Shown: one piece after another, positions 23,446 through 32,749 of the stretch
Numbering within the stretch: the stretch's first letter is position 1
How the letters are laid out: the number at the start of each line of letters is the position of its first letter
Source: PALSA-607 sp036501485
GTDB taxonomy: Bacteria > Actinomycetota > Actinomycetes > Acidothermales > Acidothermaceae
Direction: 5' to 3'
DNA: 46,275 bases
NCBI GenBank assembly: GCA_036501485.1
Contig: DASYAG010000101.1
Coordinates: 1-46,275, forward strand
The notes under the pieces: model-generated
The model's database searches: none
Told to the model about the DNA's origin: nothing
What the model saw: the letters and a program-made list of their open reading frames with translations, nothing else
Program-made: the position numbers and the translations under genes

Positions 23446-23494
23446 AAATCGTGCGCATTTACTGCCCTCCTGGGGCGGTAAGTGCGCGCGATTT
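23446..23494 (+). terminator. Terminator hairpin after pdhC
   Basis: Arms of 21 nt (23446-23466 and 23474-23494) enclose a 7-nt loop. The three imperfect positions are all U in the left arm opposite G in the right arm, so they pair as G-U in plus-strand RNA but would be A-C mismatches in minus-strand RNA. This shows which strand the structure serves. Confidence 0.7.
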
Positions 23495-23498
23495 CGGG

Positions 23499-24740
23499 TT
23501 AGGTGCCTCCGGCACCGGGCAGGTGGCCGAACTCCCAGTGCCACGGCTCGAACGGGTCGTGCACGGCCCACGATGGATGCACCCAACCGAAGCGGCCGGC
23601 GTTTGCCACCATCCAGCGGTACTCCGAGGAGCGCGAGCTTTGGATCCCGCAGCCGAGGTCGAGCGCCAGGCCCCAGCCGTGGTTACTGGTGCCCGGCACC
23701 GCCGCCAGTGACGGCCGCTGCCGAAACACCCTCACCTGCTCGGTATAGCTGCGATACGAGTCGGTGACGCAGATGTTCGAACCGAACACCTTCGAGTAGG
23801 CCTGCGACATCTTGTCGAACGCCGCCGCAGCGTCTGGCCGTAAGCGGCCGCCACCGGTGATTGAACAAAGCTGCGACGACGGGATGAAGCCGTCGGCGTA
23901 CCCACCCCAAGGACCGGCCGGATATGGCCCTGCTGCCGCGGCATTGCACAGGGCATTGCCACCCGGCGCCCCAGCCGTGTCAGCGGCGAGCGCATTCGCC
24001 TCCTTGACCGCAACGGCACGGGCCGCCGAGTTGTGCGCCGCAGTCGCGGCCGCGATCCGTTGCAGCGCCGCCTTCTCTTGCGCCGTCTGGTAGGCGGTCT
24101 GGGCGGCGGTCAACTTCGCCTGTGCCTGGGCCGACTTGAGTTGCAGAGCGGCAACCTGCGTCGACACCTGGGCCTGCACGACGGCGGCCGCGGCGACTGC
24201 TTGCGCGGCCTGCGCATTCAGCTGCTCGGCCTGCTGCTCGTCATAAACAGCGGCGTGCAGCACCTCGGCCCGCCCGCGGTTCAAGATCGACAGCATTTGC
24301 ACGCCTTGCACAGTCACAGCGAGGTCGGAACCTTGGGCCAGAGCAGCGATCGATTCCTGCGCGGTCGGATCCACGTAGAGCTGCGCTGCGTACTGCGCGA
24401 GCTGATCGCGAAGGCCGGCGAGCTGCGTATTCAGTGCCGCCGCCTGCGCGGTCGCGGTGGCAGCCGCCGACTGCAGGCTGGCGAGCTTCGCGCGGGCGGC
24501 GTCGAGGGTCTTCGCACCAGCGGACAGTTCAGCCTGGACGGCGGCAGCTTGCGCAGTCAGTGCCGCCAAGGTGGGGGTGGGCGGGGTGGCCGCGATCGCC
24601 GCCGTCGTGAGCGCCGGAACTGCGCAGGTGAGAGCAAGGGCGGGGGCCAGCGCCAAGATCACCAACGCTGCCCAGCCTGGCCGCCGCCGTCCGCGCCGCC
24701 GTTGCCCGAGCGCGCCGAGGCGACGCTGGCTGACGGTCAC
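23499..24740 (-). CDS. Secreted M15 (VanY-type) D-Ala-D-Ala peptidase with coiled coil
   Basis: A cell-wall peptidase of 413 residues. It has an N-terminal basic stretch plus signal segment (AALVILALAPALALTCAVPA), then a long Ala/Gln coiled coil (about residues 57-250) like those of NlpC/RipA-type wall hydrolases. The C-terminal VanY domain carries zinc ligands in SNHGWGLALDLGCG and in EPWHWEFGHL. It likely cleaves peptidoglycan stem peptides outside the membrane. The start is a GTG; the first basic residues may or may not be translated. It lies opposed between the pdhC terminator and kgd, unrelated to them in function. Confidence 0.92.
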   Translation of the reverse strand: MTVSQRRLGALGQRRRGRRRPGWAALVILALAPALALTCAVPALTTAAIAATPPTPTLAALTAQAAAVQAELSAGAKTLDAARAKLASLQSAAATATAQAAALNTQLAGLRDQLAQYAAQLYVDPTAQESIAALAQGSDLAVTVQGVQMLSILNRGRAEVLHAAVYDEQQAEQLNAQAAQAVAAAAVVQAQVSTQVAALQLKSAQAQAKLTAAQTAYQTAQEKAALQRIAAATAAHNSAARAVAVKEANALAADTAGAPGGNALCNAAAAGPYPAGPWGGYADGFIPSSQLCSITGGGRLRPDAAAAFDKMSQAYSKVFGSNICVTDSYRSYTEQVRVFRQRPSLAAVPGTSNHGWGLALDLGCGIQSSRSSEYRWMVANAGRFGWVHPSWAVHDPFEPWHWEFGHLPGAGGT

Positions 24741-24868
24741 GGGCTTGGCGTCCCCAAGGGCTCGACGGCAGATGGTTGGCGGTGATGCTATCCCCGGTCA
24801 ACGCGCAGGTACGGGTAGCCTTGAGATTCTTGACATCCGCACCTTTGGCGAAGAGGCGAAAACCCGCA

Positions 24869-27800
24869 GTGTCTTCCACATCAGCCCATCCGTTTGCCGG
24901 ATTCGGGGCCAACGAGTGGCTCGTAGACGAGATGTACCAGCAGTACCTGAAGGATCCGAGCTCGGTCGACAAGGCCTGGTGGGATTTCTTCGCCGACTAC
25001 TCCCCCGCCGACCCCGCCGTCGCAGTTGACAGCAACGGCGCTGACTCCAACGGCAGGGCACCAGTTGCTAACGGCAACGGGACGCCGACCAGCGCGCCTG
25101 CACTGTCTGCGCCCGCGGCGGCACCGAAATCAGTGACACCCGCGCCCGCGACTCGCACGCCCGCCCCCGCAGCAGCACCGGCAGCCACATCGACACCGGC
25201 CGCGAGCGCGCCATCGATCGCCGCGGACATCGCCGTCCCCGTCGTCGCCGATGAAATCGTCCCGCTCAAGGGTGCTGCTGCACGCACGGTCGCCAACATG
25301 GAGGCCAGCCTCCACGTTCCGACGGCGACGAGTGTGCGCGACATCCCGGCCAAGCTGGTCGCCGACAACCGCCTCGTGATGAACAACCACCTCAAGCGGG
25401 GCCGCGGCGGGAAGATCTCGTTCACCCACATCATTGGCTACGCCATCGTCCGGGCCACCGCCGCGCAACCGGAGATGAACGTCGCCTACACCGAGATCGA
25501 CGGCAAGCCGGGCGTGATCCGACACCACGACGTGAATCTCGGGCTAGCCATCGACATGACTAAGGACGACGGCACCCGCCAGCTGTTGGTTCCTTCGATC
25601 AAGGGCGCCCAAGACCTCGACTTCGCACAGTTCTGGGCGGCGTATGAAGACGTCGTCCGGCGTGCTCGCACCAACAAGCTGACGGCCGACGACTTCGCCG
25701 GCACCACGATGACGTTGACCAACCCCGGCACGCTCGGCACCGTGCACTCGGTGCCTCGGCTGATGCAAGGCCAGGGCTGCATCGTCGGCGTCGGCGCGAT
25801 GGAGTACGCGGCGCAGTTCCAGGGCGCGTCTGCCGAGACGCTGGCCAACCTCGCCGTGAGCAAGGTCATGACGGTCACCTCGACCTATGACCACCGGGTG
25901 ATCCAAGGCGCACAGTCGGGTGAGTTCCTGCGGCAGATCCACCGGCTGTTGCTCGGCGAAGACGGTTTCTACGACGACCTTTTCCGGGCCCTGCGCATCC
26001 CCTACGAGCCGGTGCGCTGGGTGCAAGACATCGTGTCGACACACGATGACGAGGTCGGCAAGCCCGCTCGCGTCATCGAGTTGATCCACGCCTATCGCGT
26101 GCGCGGTCACTTGATGGCCGATACCAACCCGCTCGAGTTCGAGATGCGCAAGCACCCCGACCTCGACATCGTGAACCACAACCTCACGTTGTGGGATCTC
26201 GATCGGGAGTTCGCGACCGGTGGCTTCGGCGGCGTCGAAGTGATGAAGCTTCGCGACATTCTCGGTGTGTTGCGCGACTCGTATTGCCGCACGATCGGCA
26301 TCGAGTACATGTACATCTCCGATCCCGAGCAGCGTCGCTGGATTCAGGACCGCATCGAATTCGCGCACAGCAAGATCAGCCGCGAGGAGCAGCTCTACAT
26401 CCTGAACAGGCTCAACGTCGCCGAGGCATTCGAGACGTTTCTGCAAACGAAGTACGTCGGTCAGAAGCGGTTCTCACTCGAAGGTGGCGAGACTCTGATC
26501 CCGCTGCTCGACAGCCTTCTCGACGAGTCAGCCAAGAGAGGTCTCGACGAGGTCGTGATCGGCATGGCCCACCGCGGCCGGCTGAATGTGCTGGCGAACA
26601 TTGTCGGCAAGAGCTACGGACAGATCTTCCGTGAGTTCGACGGCAACATGGACCCGAAGTCAGCGCACGGCTCCGGCGATGTGAAGTACCACCTCGGCGC
26701 GAACGGTCACTACACCACGGCCGATGGCGCAACAATCGATGTTTCCCTCGCTTCCAACCCCAGCCACCTCGAGGCGGTTGATCCGGTACTCGAGGGGATC
26801 GTGCGCGCGAAGCAGGACGCGCTCAACAAAGGCGCCGCGTACCCCGTTCTGCCAGTGGCGATCCACGGCGATGCCGCGTTTGCCGGTCAGGGCGTTGTCG
26901 CTGAGACCCTGAACCTGTCGCAGCTGCGCGGATACCGCACCGGCGGCACGGTGCATGTCGTCGTGAACAACCAGGTCGGCTTCACCACCTCGCCACTCGC
27001 GGCGCGCTCGAGCGTCTACGCCACCGATGTGGCCCGCATGATTCAGGCGCCGATCTTCCACGTGAATGGCGACGACCCCGAGGCCGCAGTTCGGGTCGCA
27101 CGGCTCGCTCTCGAGTACCGGCAGGCGTTTAAGAAGGACGTCGTCATCGATCTCGTGTGCTACCGGCGTCGCGGCCACAACGAGGCCGACGATCCCTCGA
27201 TGACACAGCCACTGATGTACAACCTGATCGATTCGAAGCGGTCGATACGCAAGCTCTACACCGAGGCGCTCATCGGTCGCGGCGACATCACCCTCGATGA
27301 GGCCGAGGCAGCCCTGCGCGACTACCGCGGGCACCTCGAGAAGGCCTTCACCGAGACCCGCGACTCGACCAGCGCACCGCACGAGCCGACTGTCATCGAC
27401 AACGCGCCGGCCCCTGCACCCGAGGTCGAAACGGCGATCAGCCTCGACGTCCTGAAGAAGATCGCCGACTCCCAAGTCAATCTCCCTCCGGGCTTCGTTG
27501 CGCATCCACGACTCCTGCCGCAGCTCCAGCGGCGTGCGGCGATGGTCGACGACGACGCCATCGACTGGGCGATGGGCGAGCTCATCGCGATCGGCTCGCT
27601 GCTGCTCGACGGGCATCCCGTGCGGTTGGCCGGACAAGACACCCGCCGTGGCACCTTCACCCAACGCCACGCCGTGCTGATCGATCGCCAGACCGGTGAC
27701 GAATACACACCGCTGGCGAACCTCGCGCCAGGGCAGGCGCCGTTCTACGTCTACGACTCGTTGCTGTCCGAGTACGCGGCGGTTGGATTCGAATACGGCT

Positions 27801-28582
27801 ACTCGGTGGTGCGTCCCGAAGCGCTCGTCGCATGGGAAGCACAGTTCGGCGACTTCGCCGATGGCGCGCAGACGATCCTCGACGAGTTCATCTCGTCAGG
27901 CGAGCAGAAGTGGGGCCAACGTTCTGGCGTCGCCATGCTGTTGCCACACGGCTACGAGGGCCAGGGCCCTGACCACTCGTCTGCGCGGGTCGAGCGTTAT
28001 TTGCAACTGTGCGCCGAAGAGAACATGACGGTCGCGATGCCGTCGTGCAGTGCGAGCTATTTCCATCTGCTCCGCTGGCACACCAAGAGCCCACATCACC
28101 GTCCGCTGATCGTGTTCACGCCCAAGTCGATGCTGCGAAACAAGGCTGCGGCATCATCGGCATCGGCCTTCACCGAGGGCCGGTGGGAACCTGTGCTGCC
28201 CGATCCTCACCCACAAACTGCTGACGGCGTTCGGCGCCTCATGCTCTGCAGCGGCAAGGTCACCTGGGATCTCGTTGCGCGTCGCGAGAAGCTTGCCCGT
28301 ACCGACACCGCGATCCTTCGCGTCGAGCAGCTCTATCCGCTGCCCGTCGCCGAGCTGAAGGCGGCAGCGGAGCAGTACCCGAACATTCAAGAAATCCTTT
28401 GGGTGCAAGAAGAACCGGCGAACATGGGTGCCTGGTCGCATATGGCGATCCGGCTGCACGCCCAGCTCGGGCTGCCGATCACGCCGGTCACCCGCCCGGA
28501 GAGCTCGTCGCCGGCTACCGGCTCGCACGTGCGGAGCGAACAGGAAACCGAGACCCTGCTCGCGACCGCGTTCCCGGAGTAG
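24869..28582 (+). CDS. kgd: Multifunctional 2-oxoglutarate dehydrogenase E1/E2 (Kgd/OdhA)
   Basis: The actinobacterial fused enzyme, 1237 residues, that decarboxylates 2-oxoglutarate in the TCA cycle and passes succinyl groups on through an E2-type domain. Order: N-terminal FGANEWLVDEMYQQYLKDPS, a Pro/Ala linker (about 50-115), an acyltransferase domain ending in DHRVIQGAQSGEFLRQIH (about 130-380), then the E1 domain with GMAHRGRLNVLANIVGK, VAIHGDAAFAGQGVV, VVNNQVGFTT and RRGHNEADDPSMTQPLMY, to the end. There is no lipoyl domain, so it needs lipoyl groups from elsewhere, probably PdhC. The GTG at 24869 gives the usual N terminus; an upstream in-frame ATG would add 31 atypical residues. Confidence 0.96.
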   Translation: MSSTSAHPFAGFGANEWLVDEMYQQYLKDPSSVDKAWWDFFADYSPADPAVAVDSNGADSNGRAPVANGNGTPTSAPALSAPAAAPKSVTPAPATRTPAPAAAPAATSTPAASAPSIAADIAVPVVADEIVPLKGAAARTVANMEASLHVPTATSVRDIPAKLVADNRLVMNNHLKRGRGGKISFTHIIGYAIVRATAAQPEMNVAYTEIDGKPGVIRHHDVNLGLAIDMTKDDGTRQLLVPSIKGAQDLDFAQFWAAYEDVVRRARTNKLTADDFAGTTMTLTNPGTLGTVHSVPRLMQGQGCIVGVGAMEYAAQFQGASAETLANLAVSKVMTVTSTYDHRVIQGAQSGEFLRQIHRLLLGEDGFYDDLFRALRIPYEPVRWVQDIVSTHDDEVGKPARVIELIHAYRVRGHLMADTNPLEFEMRKHPDLDIVNHNLTLWDLDREFATGGFGGVEVMKLRDILGVLRDSYCRTIGIEYMYISDPEQRRWIQDRIEFAHSKISREEQLYILNRLNVAEAFETFLQTKYVGQKRFSLEGGETLIPLLDSLLDESAKRGLDEVVIGMAHRGRLNVLANIVGKSYGQIFREFDGNMDPKSAHGSGDVKYHLGANGHYTTADGATIDVSLASNPSHLEAVDPVLEGIVRAKQDALNKGAAYPVLPVAIHGDAAFAGQGVVAETLNLSQLRGYRTGGTVHVVVNNQVGFTTSPLAARSSVYATDVARMIQAPIFHVNGDDPEAAVRVARLALEYRQAFKKDVVIDLVCYRRRGHNEADDPSMTQPLMYNLIDSKRSIRKLYTEALIGRGDITLDEAEAALRDYRGHLEKAFTETRDSTSAPHEPTVIDNAPAPAPEVETAISLDVLKKIADSQVNLPPGFVAHPRLLPQLQRRAAMVDDDAIDWAMGELIAIGSLLLDGHPVRLAGQDTRRGTFTQRHAVLIDRQTGDEYTPLANLAPGQAPFYVYDSLLSEYAAVGFEYGYSVVRPEALVAWEAQFGDFADGAQTILDEFISSGEQKWGQRSGVAMLLPHGYEGQGPDHSSARVERYLQLCAEENMTVAMPSCSASYFHLLRWHTKSPHHRPLIVFTPKSMLRNKAAASSASAFTEGRWEPVLPDPHPQTADGVRRLMLCSGKVTWDLVARREKLARTDTAILRVEQLYPLPVAELKAAAEQYPNIQEILWVQEEPANMGAWSHMAIRLHAQLGLPITPVTRPESSSPATGSHVRSEQETETLLATAFPE

Positions 28583-28585
28583 TTC

Positions 28586-28768
28586 GTGTACTTCACCGAC
28601 CGGGGCATTGAAGAGCTCGAGACGCGACGGGGTGAAGAGTCGGTCAGCCTGGCGTGGGTCGCCGATCAGCTGCGCACCTTCGTCGACCTGAACCCGGAGT
28701 TCGAGATCCCGCTCGAGCGGCTCGCAACGTGGTTGGCCAGGCTCGACGACGAGGCGGACGACGAGTAG
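28586..28768 (+). CDS. DUF6104-like small protein downstream of kgd
   Basis: A 60-residue acidic protein (MYFTDRGIEELETRRGEESV; then LAWVADQLRTFVDLNPEFEI). It begins with GTG 3 nt after the kgd stop, so it is probably co-translated. I recall small proteins of this type being common behind kgd in actinobacteria. The role is unknown; the helix-rich pattern and strict linkage suggest an accessory to the dehydrogenase. Confidence 0.85.
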   Translation: MYFTDRGIEELETRRGEESVSLAWVADQLRTFVDLNPEFEIPLERLATWLARLDDEADDE

Positions 28769-28793
28769 CTCGCGCCCGGTTGCACCGCGCGGG

Positions 28794-29762
28794 TTAGACC
28801 GTGAAGACGACCTTGCCGAAGATGTTGCCTGACACCATCGCGGCGAAGCCGTCGCGTGCGTCCGACAGCGGCGAGATCCGGTCAATGGTCGGCCGAACGC
28901 CAGTAACCATAAGGAAATTCAGCAGCTCGACCAGCTCCTGACGGGTTCCCATCGTCGACCCGATCACGCGCAGTTGTTGGAAAAAAACCCGACTGAGTTC
29001 GGCCGACGGAGCGTCACCGCTGGTCGCTCCGCACGTCACGATCGTGCCGCCGGGCTTGAGGCAACGCAGCGAGTGCGCCCAGGTGGCCACGCCCACGCTG
29101 TCGAACACAGCGTCGACGCGTTCTGGCAACCGGCCGCCTGACTCGTAAGCCGCGTCGGCGCCGACCCGCAGCGCGAGACCGCCGCGATCCAGCGATCGGC
29201 TGGTCACCCAGACGCGGCGGCCTGCCGCCTTGGCCAAGGCGATCAGCGCAGTCGACACACCGCCGCCGGCGCCCTGCACCAGCACGGTGTCGCCAGGACG
29301 GGTGTTTGAGTTGGTGAAGAGCATCCGATAGGCGGTCAGCCAGGCAGTGGGCAGGCAGGCGGCCTCTTCGAAGCTGAGCTCGGCGGGCTTTGGCACCAGA
29401 TTGCGCACCGGTACGACGACGAATTCCGCAAGCGCACCGTCGAATCGCTCCGATAGCAGGCTCCGATTCGGATCCTTCGTCTCGTCTCCACGACCCGCGT
29501 CGGGATCACCGATCACGCCGTGGACGACGACTTCGTTGCCGTCGTCGTCGAGTCCCGCCGCGTCGCAGCCGAGAACTCTGGGCAATTCATCAGCGCTGAG
29601 GCCTACCCCGCGCAGGCTCCAGAGGTCGTGCTGGTTCAGTGCAGCGGCCTTCACTCGCACGCGTACCCAGCCACCCGTGGGCAACGGATTCCGCACCTCG
29701 CCGACGCTCAACCCAGCCAGTGGATCGGCGGCATCAAAGGACGTCACGCTCGCGGCAAGCAT
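28794..29762 (-). CDS. Quinone oxidoreductase-like zinc-type alcohol dehydrogenase
   Basis: A 322-residue medium-chain dehydrogenase/reductase. It has a GroES-like N-terminal domain (WVRVRVKAAALNQHDLWSL) and a Rossmann domain with DTVLVQGAGGGVSTALIALA for NADPH. No cluster of four Cys for structural zinc is present, and the catalytic zinc Cys is replaced, so it belongs to the zinc-independent quinone/enoyl reductase group. Substrate unknown. A TACCGT -10 at 29770-29775 lies 7 nt before the ATG, so the transcript is probably leaderless. Confidence 0.92.
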   Translation of the reverse strand: MLAASVTSFDAADPLAGLSVGEVRNPLPTGGWVRVRVKAAALNQHDLWSLRGVGLSADELPRVLGCDAAGLDDDGNEVVVHGVIGDPDAGRGDETKDPNRSLLSERFDGALAEFVVVPVRNLVPKPAELSFEEAACLPTAWLTAYRMLFTNSNTRPGDTVLVQGAGGGVSTALIALAKAAGRRVWVTSRSLDRGGLALRVGADAAYESGGRLPERVDAVFDSVGVATWAHSLRCLKPGGTIVTCGATSGDAPSAELSRVFFQQLRVIGSTMGTRQELVELLNFLMVTGVRPTIDRISPLSDARDGFAAMVSGNIFGKVVFTV

Positions 29763-29987
29763 GAAAGCGACGGTACGCCGTCCTGCGACGGCTACCCGCC
29801 GACGTCGCGCAGCGCGGCGTCCGCTTTCGTGTCCGGATCTTTACCGACTGCCGGCGGGTGGCCACTTAACCTGCTGGAAAGATGCACCCAGCATGATGTG
29901 CACCAGGCCGGGCGACCCCCGGCTTGCGATCGCCGGACTGCGGGCCCGTATTGGGAGCCGGAAGGCCGGCCACTACCTGGAGGATCT

Positions 29988-31001
29988 GTGACACTGCTTC
30001 GCCTTCGACCACGAACCCAAGCAGCCGGCGTCGTCGCCATCGCGGCCGCTCTTGCGCTGAGCGCTTGCTCAAGCAGCAAGAGCACCGCCGGTTCCAGCCC
30101 GAGCTCGGCAGCGCCACCGGCTGCCACAACGGCGGCGGCGTCCGCGGCCCCTTCGACAGCGGCGTCCGCAGCTCCGTCGACGGCGGCGTCCGCTGCTGCC
30201 TCATCTCCGGCAGGTAGCGCCGCAGCCGATCCTGCGTCGCTCGTGCCCGCGTCGATCAAGACCGCCGGTGTGCTGAACATCGCGACCGACGCGTCCTACG
30301 CCCCGAACGAGTACTTCGACACCGATGGCAAGACCATCATCGGTCTCGACGTCGACCTCGGAAACGCGATCGCCGCGAAGTTAGGCCTCAAGGCGAATTT
30401 CCAGAACGTCACGTTCGACGCGATCATCCCGGCACTCGCAGCCGGCAAGTACGATCTCAGCCTGTCGTCCTTCACCGACACGAAGGCTCGCGAGGCGACG
30501 GTCGACTTCGTCGACTACTTCAACGCCGGTGAGTCCTTGATGGTTCTTGCGGGCAACCCGAAGGGTGTGACCGGTCCAGACCTCAGCTTGTGCGGCCTGA
30601 CCATCGCCGTCGAAAAGGGCACCACCGAGGAGAGCGAGATCCCCGCGCTTTCGACGAAGTGCACCGCCGCAGGCAAGAAAGCGATCACCGGCCTCTCGTC
30701 CGACGACCAGAACGGCGCGAACCTCGCCCTCACGAGCGGGCGGGCTGACGTTGGCTCGGCGGACTCGCCGATCGCGGCCTACGCAGTCAAGCAACTCGCG
30801 GGCAAGATCCAGCTAGCCGGCCAGATCTACGAGACCGCGCCTTACGGCATCGCGATCCCGAAGAGCCCCGGCCTCGCACCCGCGGTGCAAGCTGCGGTTG
30901 CGTCGATGATCGCGGACGGCAGCTATAAGACGATCCTCGACAAGTGGGGCGACGACGCGGGCGCGATCACCACAGCCGGGATCAACGGCGCGACCAGTTG
31001 A
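29988..31001 (+). CDS. Polar amino-acid ABC transporter substrate-binding lipoprotein
   Basis: A family 3 solute-binding protein of 337 residues. Signal peptide and lipobox LALSACSSS (Cys27) come first, then an Ala/Ser/Thr/Pro linker built from a 24-bp repeat. The binding domain starts at about residue 85 (GVLNIATDASYAPNEYFDTD) and contains GLDVDLGNAIAAKLG, NVTFDAIIPALAAGKYDLSL and GTTEESEIP. It should capture polar amino acids or glutamine-like ligands outside the membrane. GTG start behind GGAGGATCT. First gene of a three-gene importer. Confidence 0.94.
   Translation: MTLLRLRPRTQAAGVVAIAAALALSACSSSKSTAGSSPSSAAPPAATTAAASAAPSTAASAAPSTAASAAASSPAGSAAADPASLVPASIKTAGVLNIATDASYAPNEYFDTDGKTIIGLDVDLGNAIAAKLGLKANFQNVTFDAIIPALAAGKYDLSLSSFTDTKAREATVDFVDYFNAGESLMVLAGNPKGVTGPDLSLCGLTIAVEKGTTEESEIPALSTKCTAAGKKAITGLSSDDQNGANLALTSGRADVGSADSPIAAYAVKQLAGKIQLAGQIYETAPYGIAIPKSPGLAPAVQAAVASMIADGSYKTILDKWGDDAGAITTAGINGATS
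30135..30200 (+). repeat. 24-bp tandem repeat in the lipoprotein linker
   Basis: Two full units (30135-30158 and 30159-30182) and a partial third unit (30183-30200) begin GCGGCGTCCGC and encode AASAAPST. It forms the flexible tether between the lipid anchor and the binding domain. Confidence 0.85.
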
Positions 31002-31008
31002 CCCTGCG

Positions 31009-31965
31009 ATGACATCGGGTGGCGACGCTGCTGTGACATCACCTGACAATGTCGTGACGGGACGGCCCGAGAACATTCGGGCCGTCCCCGTTCGGCATCC
31101 GGGGCGATGGGTTGCCATCGCCGTGATCGCGGTGCTCGCCGCGATGCTCGTGCACATGTTGTTCACGAACCCGAATCTCGAGTGGCATTCGGTTCGCAAG
31201 TACCTCTTCAGCCACATCATCCTGCGCGGCGTGTGGATGACCATCAAGTTGACCGTGCTATCGATGGCGATTGGCATCGTGCTTGGCGTGGTCGCCGCGG
31301 TCATGCGACTATCCGAAAATCCGGTAGTCCGAAGCGCGGCCTGGCTCTACGTGTGGTTCTTCCGCGGCACTCCATTGCTCGTCCAGATCATCGGCTGGTT
31401 TTCGATCAGCCTGCTGTTCAAGACGCTTGCGTTCGGAGTTCCGTTCGGACCCCACTTCGGCGGCGAGAACACCAACAAGCTCATCTCACTGTTCGTGAGT
31501 GCGTTGTTGGCGTTGAGCCTCAATGAGGGCGCCTACATGTCGGAGATAGTGCGGGCCGGCATCCTCGCTGTCGATGAAGGGCAGAGCGAGGCGGCCCAAG
31601 CACTCGGCATGACGAAGCTTCAAACGATGCGCCGCGTCGTGCTGCCCCAGGCCATGCGCGTCATCGTGCCGCCGACCGGCAACGAAACGAACGGCATGCT
31701 GAAGAACACTTCGCTGGCCAGCACGGTCGGCATCTTCGAGTTGCTGCGATCGAGCGAGGCCATCTACAACGCCAACTACCAAACCATTGGGCTACTCATC
31801 GTCGCCGTCATCTGGTACCTCGCGATGACCTCCATTCTCCAGGTGGGGCAGTTCTACATCGAGCGCTATTACGGTCGCGGATCAACCCGCACCGTCGCAC
31901 TCACGCCAATCCAACGCGCGAGGTTGGCGGTCATGGGTAACCATGGCCGTGGAGGATACGGATGA
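31009..31965 (+). CDS. Polar amino-acid ABC transporter permease
   Basis: A 318-residue HisMQ-type permease. An N-terminal helix (WVAIAVIAVLAAMLVHMLFT) precedes the transport domain, with GVWMTIKLTVLSMAIGIVLG, FFRGTPLLVQI, and the EAA loop EAAQALGMTKLQTMRRVVLP that contacts the ATPase. It has an extra N-terminal helix compared with the shortest members and probably acts as a homodimer, as only one permease gene is present. It starts 8 nt after the lipoprotein gene and overlaps the ATPase gene by 4 nt. Confidence 0.95.
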   Translation: MTSGGDAAVTSPDNVVTGRPENIRAVPVRHPGRWVAIAVIAVLAAMLVHMLFTNPNLEWHSVRKYLFSHIILRGVWMTIKLTVLSMAIGIVLGVVAAVMRLSENPVVRSAAWLYVWFFRGTPLLVQIIGWFSISLLFKTLAFGVPFGPHFGGENTNKLISLFVSALLALSLNEGAYMSEIVRAGILAVDEGQSEAAQALGMTKLQTMRRVVLPQAMRVIVPPTGNETNGMLKNTSLASTVGIFELLRSSEAIYNANYQTIGLLIVAVIWYLAMTSILQVGQFYIERYYGRGSTRTVALTPIQRARLAVMGNHGRGGYG

Positions 31966-32726
31966 CCGGCCTCATGGTCGACGCACAGCGGGTGCACAAG
32001 TCGTTCGGAGCAAACGAAGTGCTCAAAGGCATCGACTTCCAGGTCACGCCCGGGCAGGTCGTCTGCTTGCTCGGGCCCTCCGGCTCGGGCAAGAGCACTT
32101 TCCTTCGCTGCATCAACCACCTCGAGAAGATCAACGCCGGGCGCCTCTTCGTCGACGGGGAGCTCGTCGGCTATCGCCAGCAGGGCGACAAGCTGCACGA
32201 ACTCTCAGAGAAAGACGTTGCCAGGAAACGCACCGAAATCGGCATGGTTTTTCAGCACTTCAACCTCTTCCCGCACATGACAGCGATGGGCAACATCGTC
32301 GAAGCGCCGTGTCAGGTGAAGAACGAACCGAAAGCCGAGGCGCGTCAGCGCGCGACCGAACTCTTGGCCAAGGTGGGTCTCGCCGACAAGGCGAACGCGT
32401 ACCCGCGGCAACTGTCGGGCGGGCAGCAACAACGGGTCGCGATCGCACGCGCACTCGCGATGCGCCCCAAGCTGATGCTCTTCGACGAACCCACCTCGGC
32501 GCTCGACCCCGAACTCGTCGGCGATGTGCTCGCCGTGATGAAGGACCTCGCCAAATCCGGCATGCCCATGATCGTCGTGACGCACGAGATCGGCTTCGCT
32601 CGCGAGGTCGCCGACACGGTCGTCTTCATGGATGGCGGGGTGGTGGTCGAGCAGGGTCCGCCGTCCGAGATCATCTCCAACCCGCGCCACGAACGAACGA
32701 AGGCGTTCCTCTCCCAGGTTTTGTGA
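31962..32726 (+). CDS. Polar amino-acid ABC transporter ATP-binding protein
   Basis: A 254-residue GlnQ/HisP-class ATPase. Walker A GPSGSGKST, Q-loop MVFQHFNLFPHMT, signature LSGGQQQRVAIARA, Walker B LMLFDEPTSALDP and H-loop VTHEIGFAREVAD are all intact. It completes the importer with the two genes before it. The start overlaps the permease stop (ATGACCGG context, 4 nt). Confidence 0.96.
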   Translation: MTGLMVDAQRVHKSFGANEVLKGIDFQVTPGQVVCLLGPSGSGKSTFLRCINHLEKINAGRLFVDGELVGYRQQGDKLHELSEKDVARKRTEIGMVFQHFNLFPHMTAMGNIVEAPCQVKNEPKAEARQRATELLAKVGLADKANAYPRQLSGGQQQRVAIARALAMRPKLMLFDEPTSALDPELVGDVLAVMKDLAKSGMPMIVVTHEIGFAREVADTVVFMDGGVVVEQGPPSEIISNPRHERTKAFLSQVL

Positions 32727-32735
32727 CGCTCCCAC

Positions 32736-32741
32736 TAGGCT
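32736..32741 (+). promoter_or_regulatory. -10 element of the RmlC-like gene
   Basis: TAGGCT stands 8 nt before the ATG at 32750, with no ribosome site between. A leaderless transcript separate from the amino-acid importer is likely. Confidence 0.45.
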
Positions 32742-32749
32742 CACCGTCC

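Noticed and set aside
24830..24835. TTGACA as a -35 of kgd
   Set aside because: No plausible -10 stands 16-19 nt downstream; TAGCCT further upstream is an equally weak candidate.
29881..29910. TGCAC / GTGCA dyad between the oxidoreductase and the amino-acid importer
   Set aside because: Five-base arms are within chance expectation, and it is not at a fixed distance from a promoter.
29520..29987. N-terminal extension of the amino-acid-binding lipoprotein
   Set aside because: The extension would bury the signal peptide and lipobox in the protein interior and overlaps the opposed oxidoreductase gene; the GTG at 29988 has a good ribosome site.
31943..32749. Upstream extension of the RmlC-like gene
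   Set aside because: It would run through the whole ABC ATPase gene in another frame with Arg-rich nonsense; ATG 32750 matches the family N terminus.
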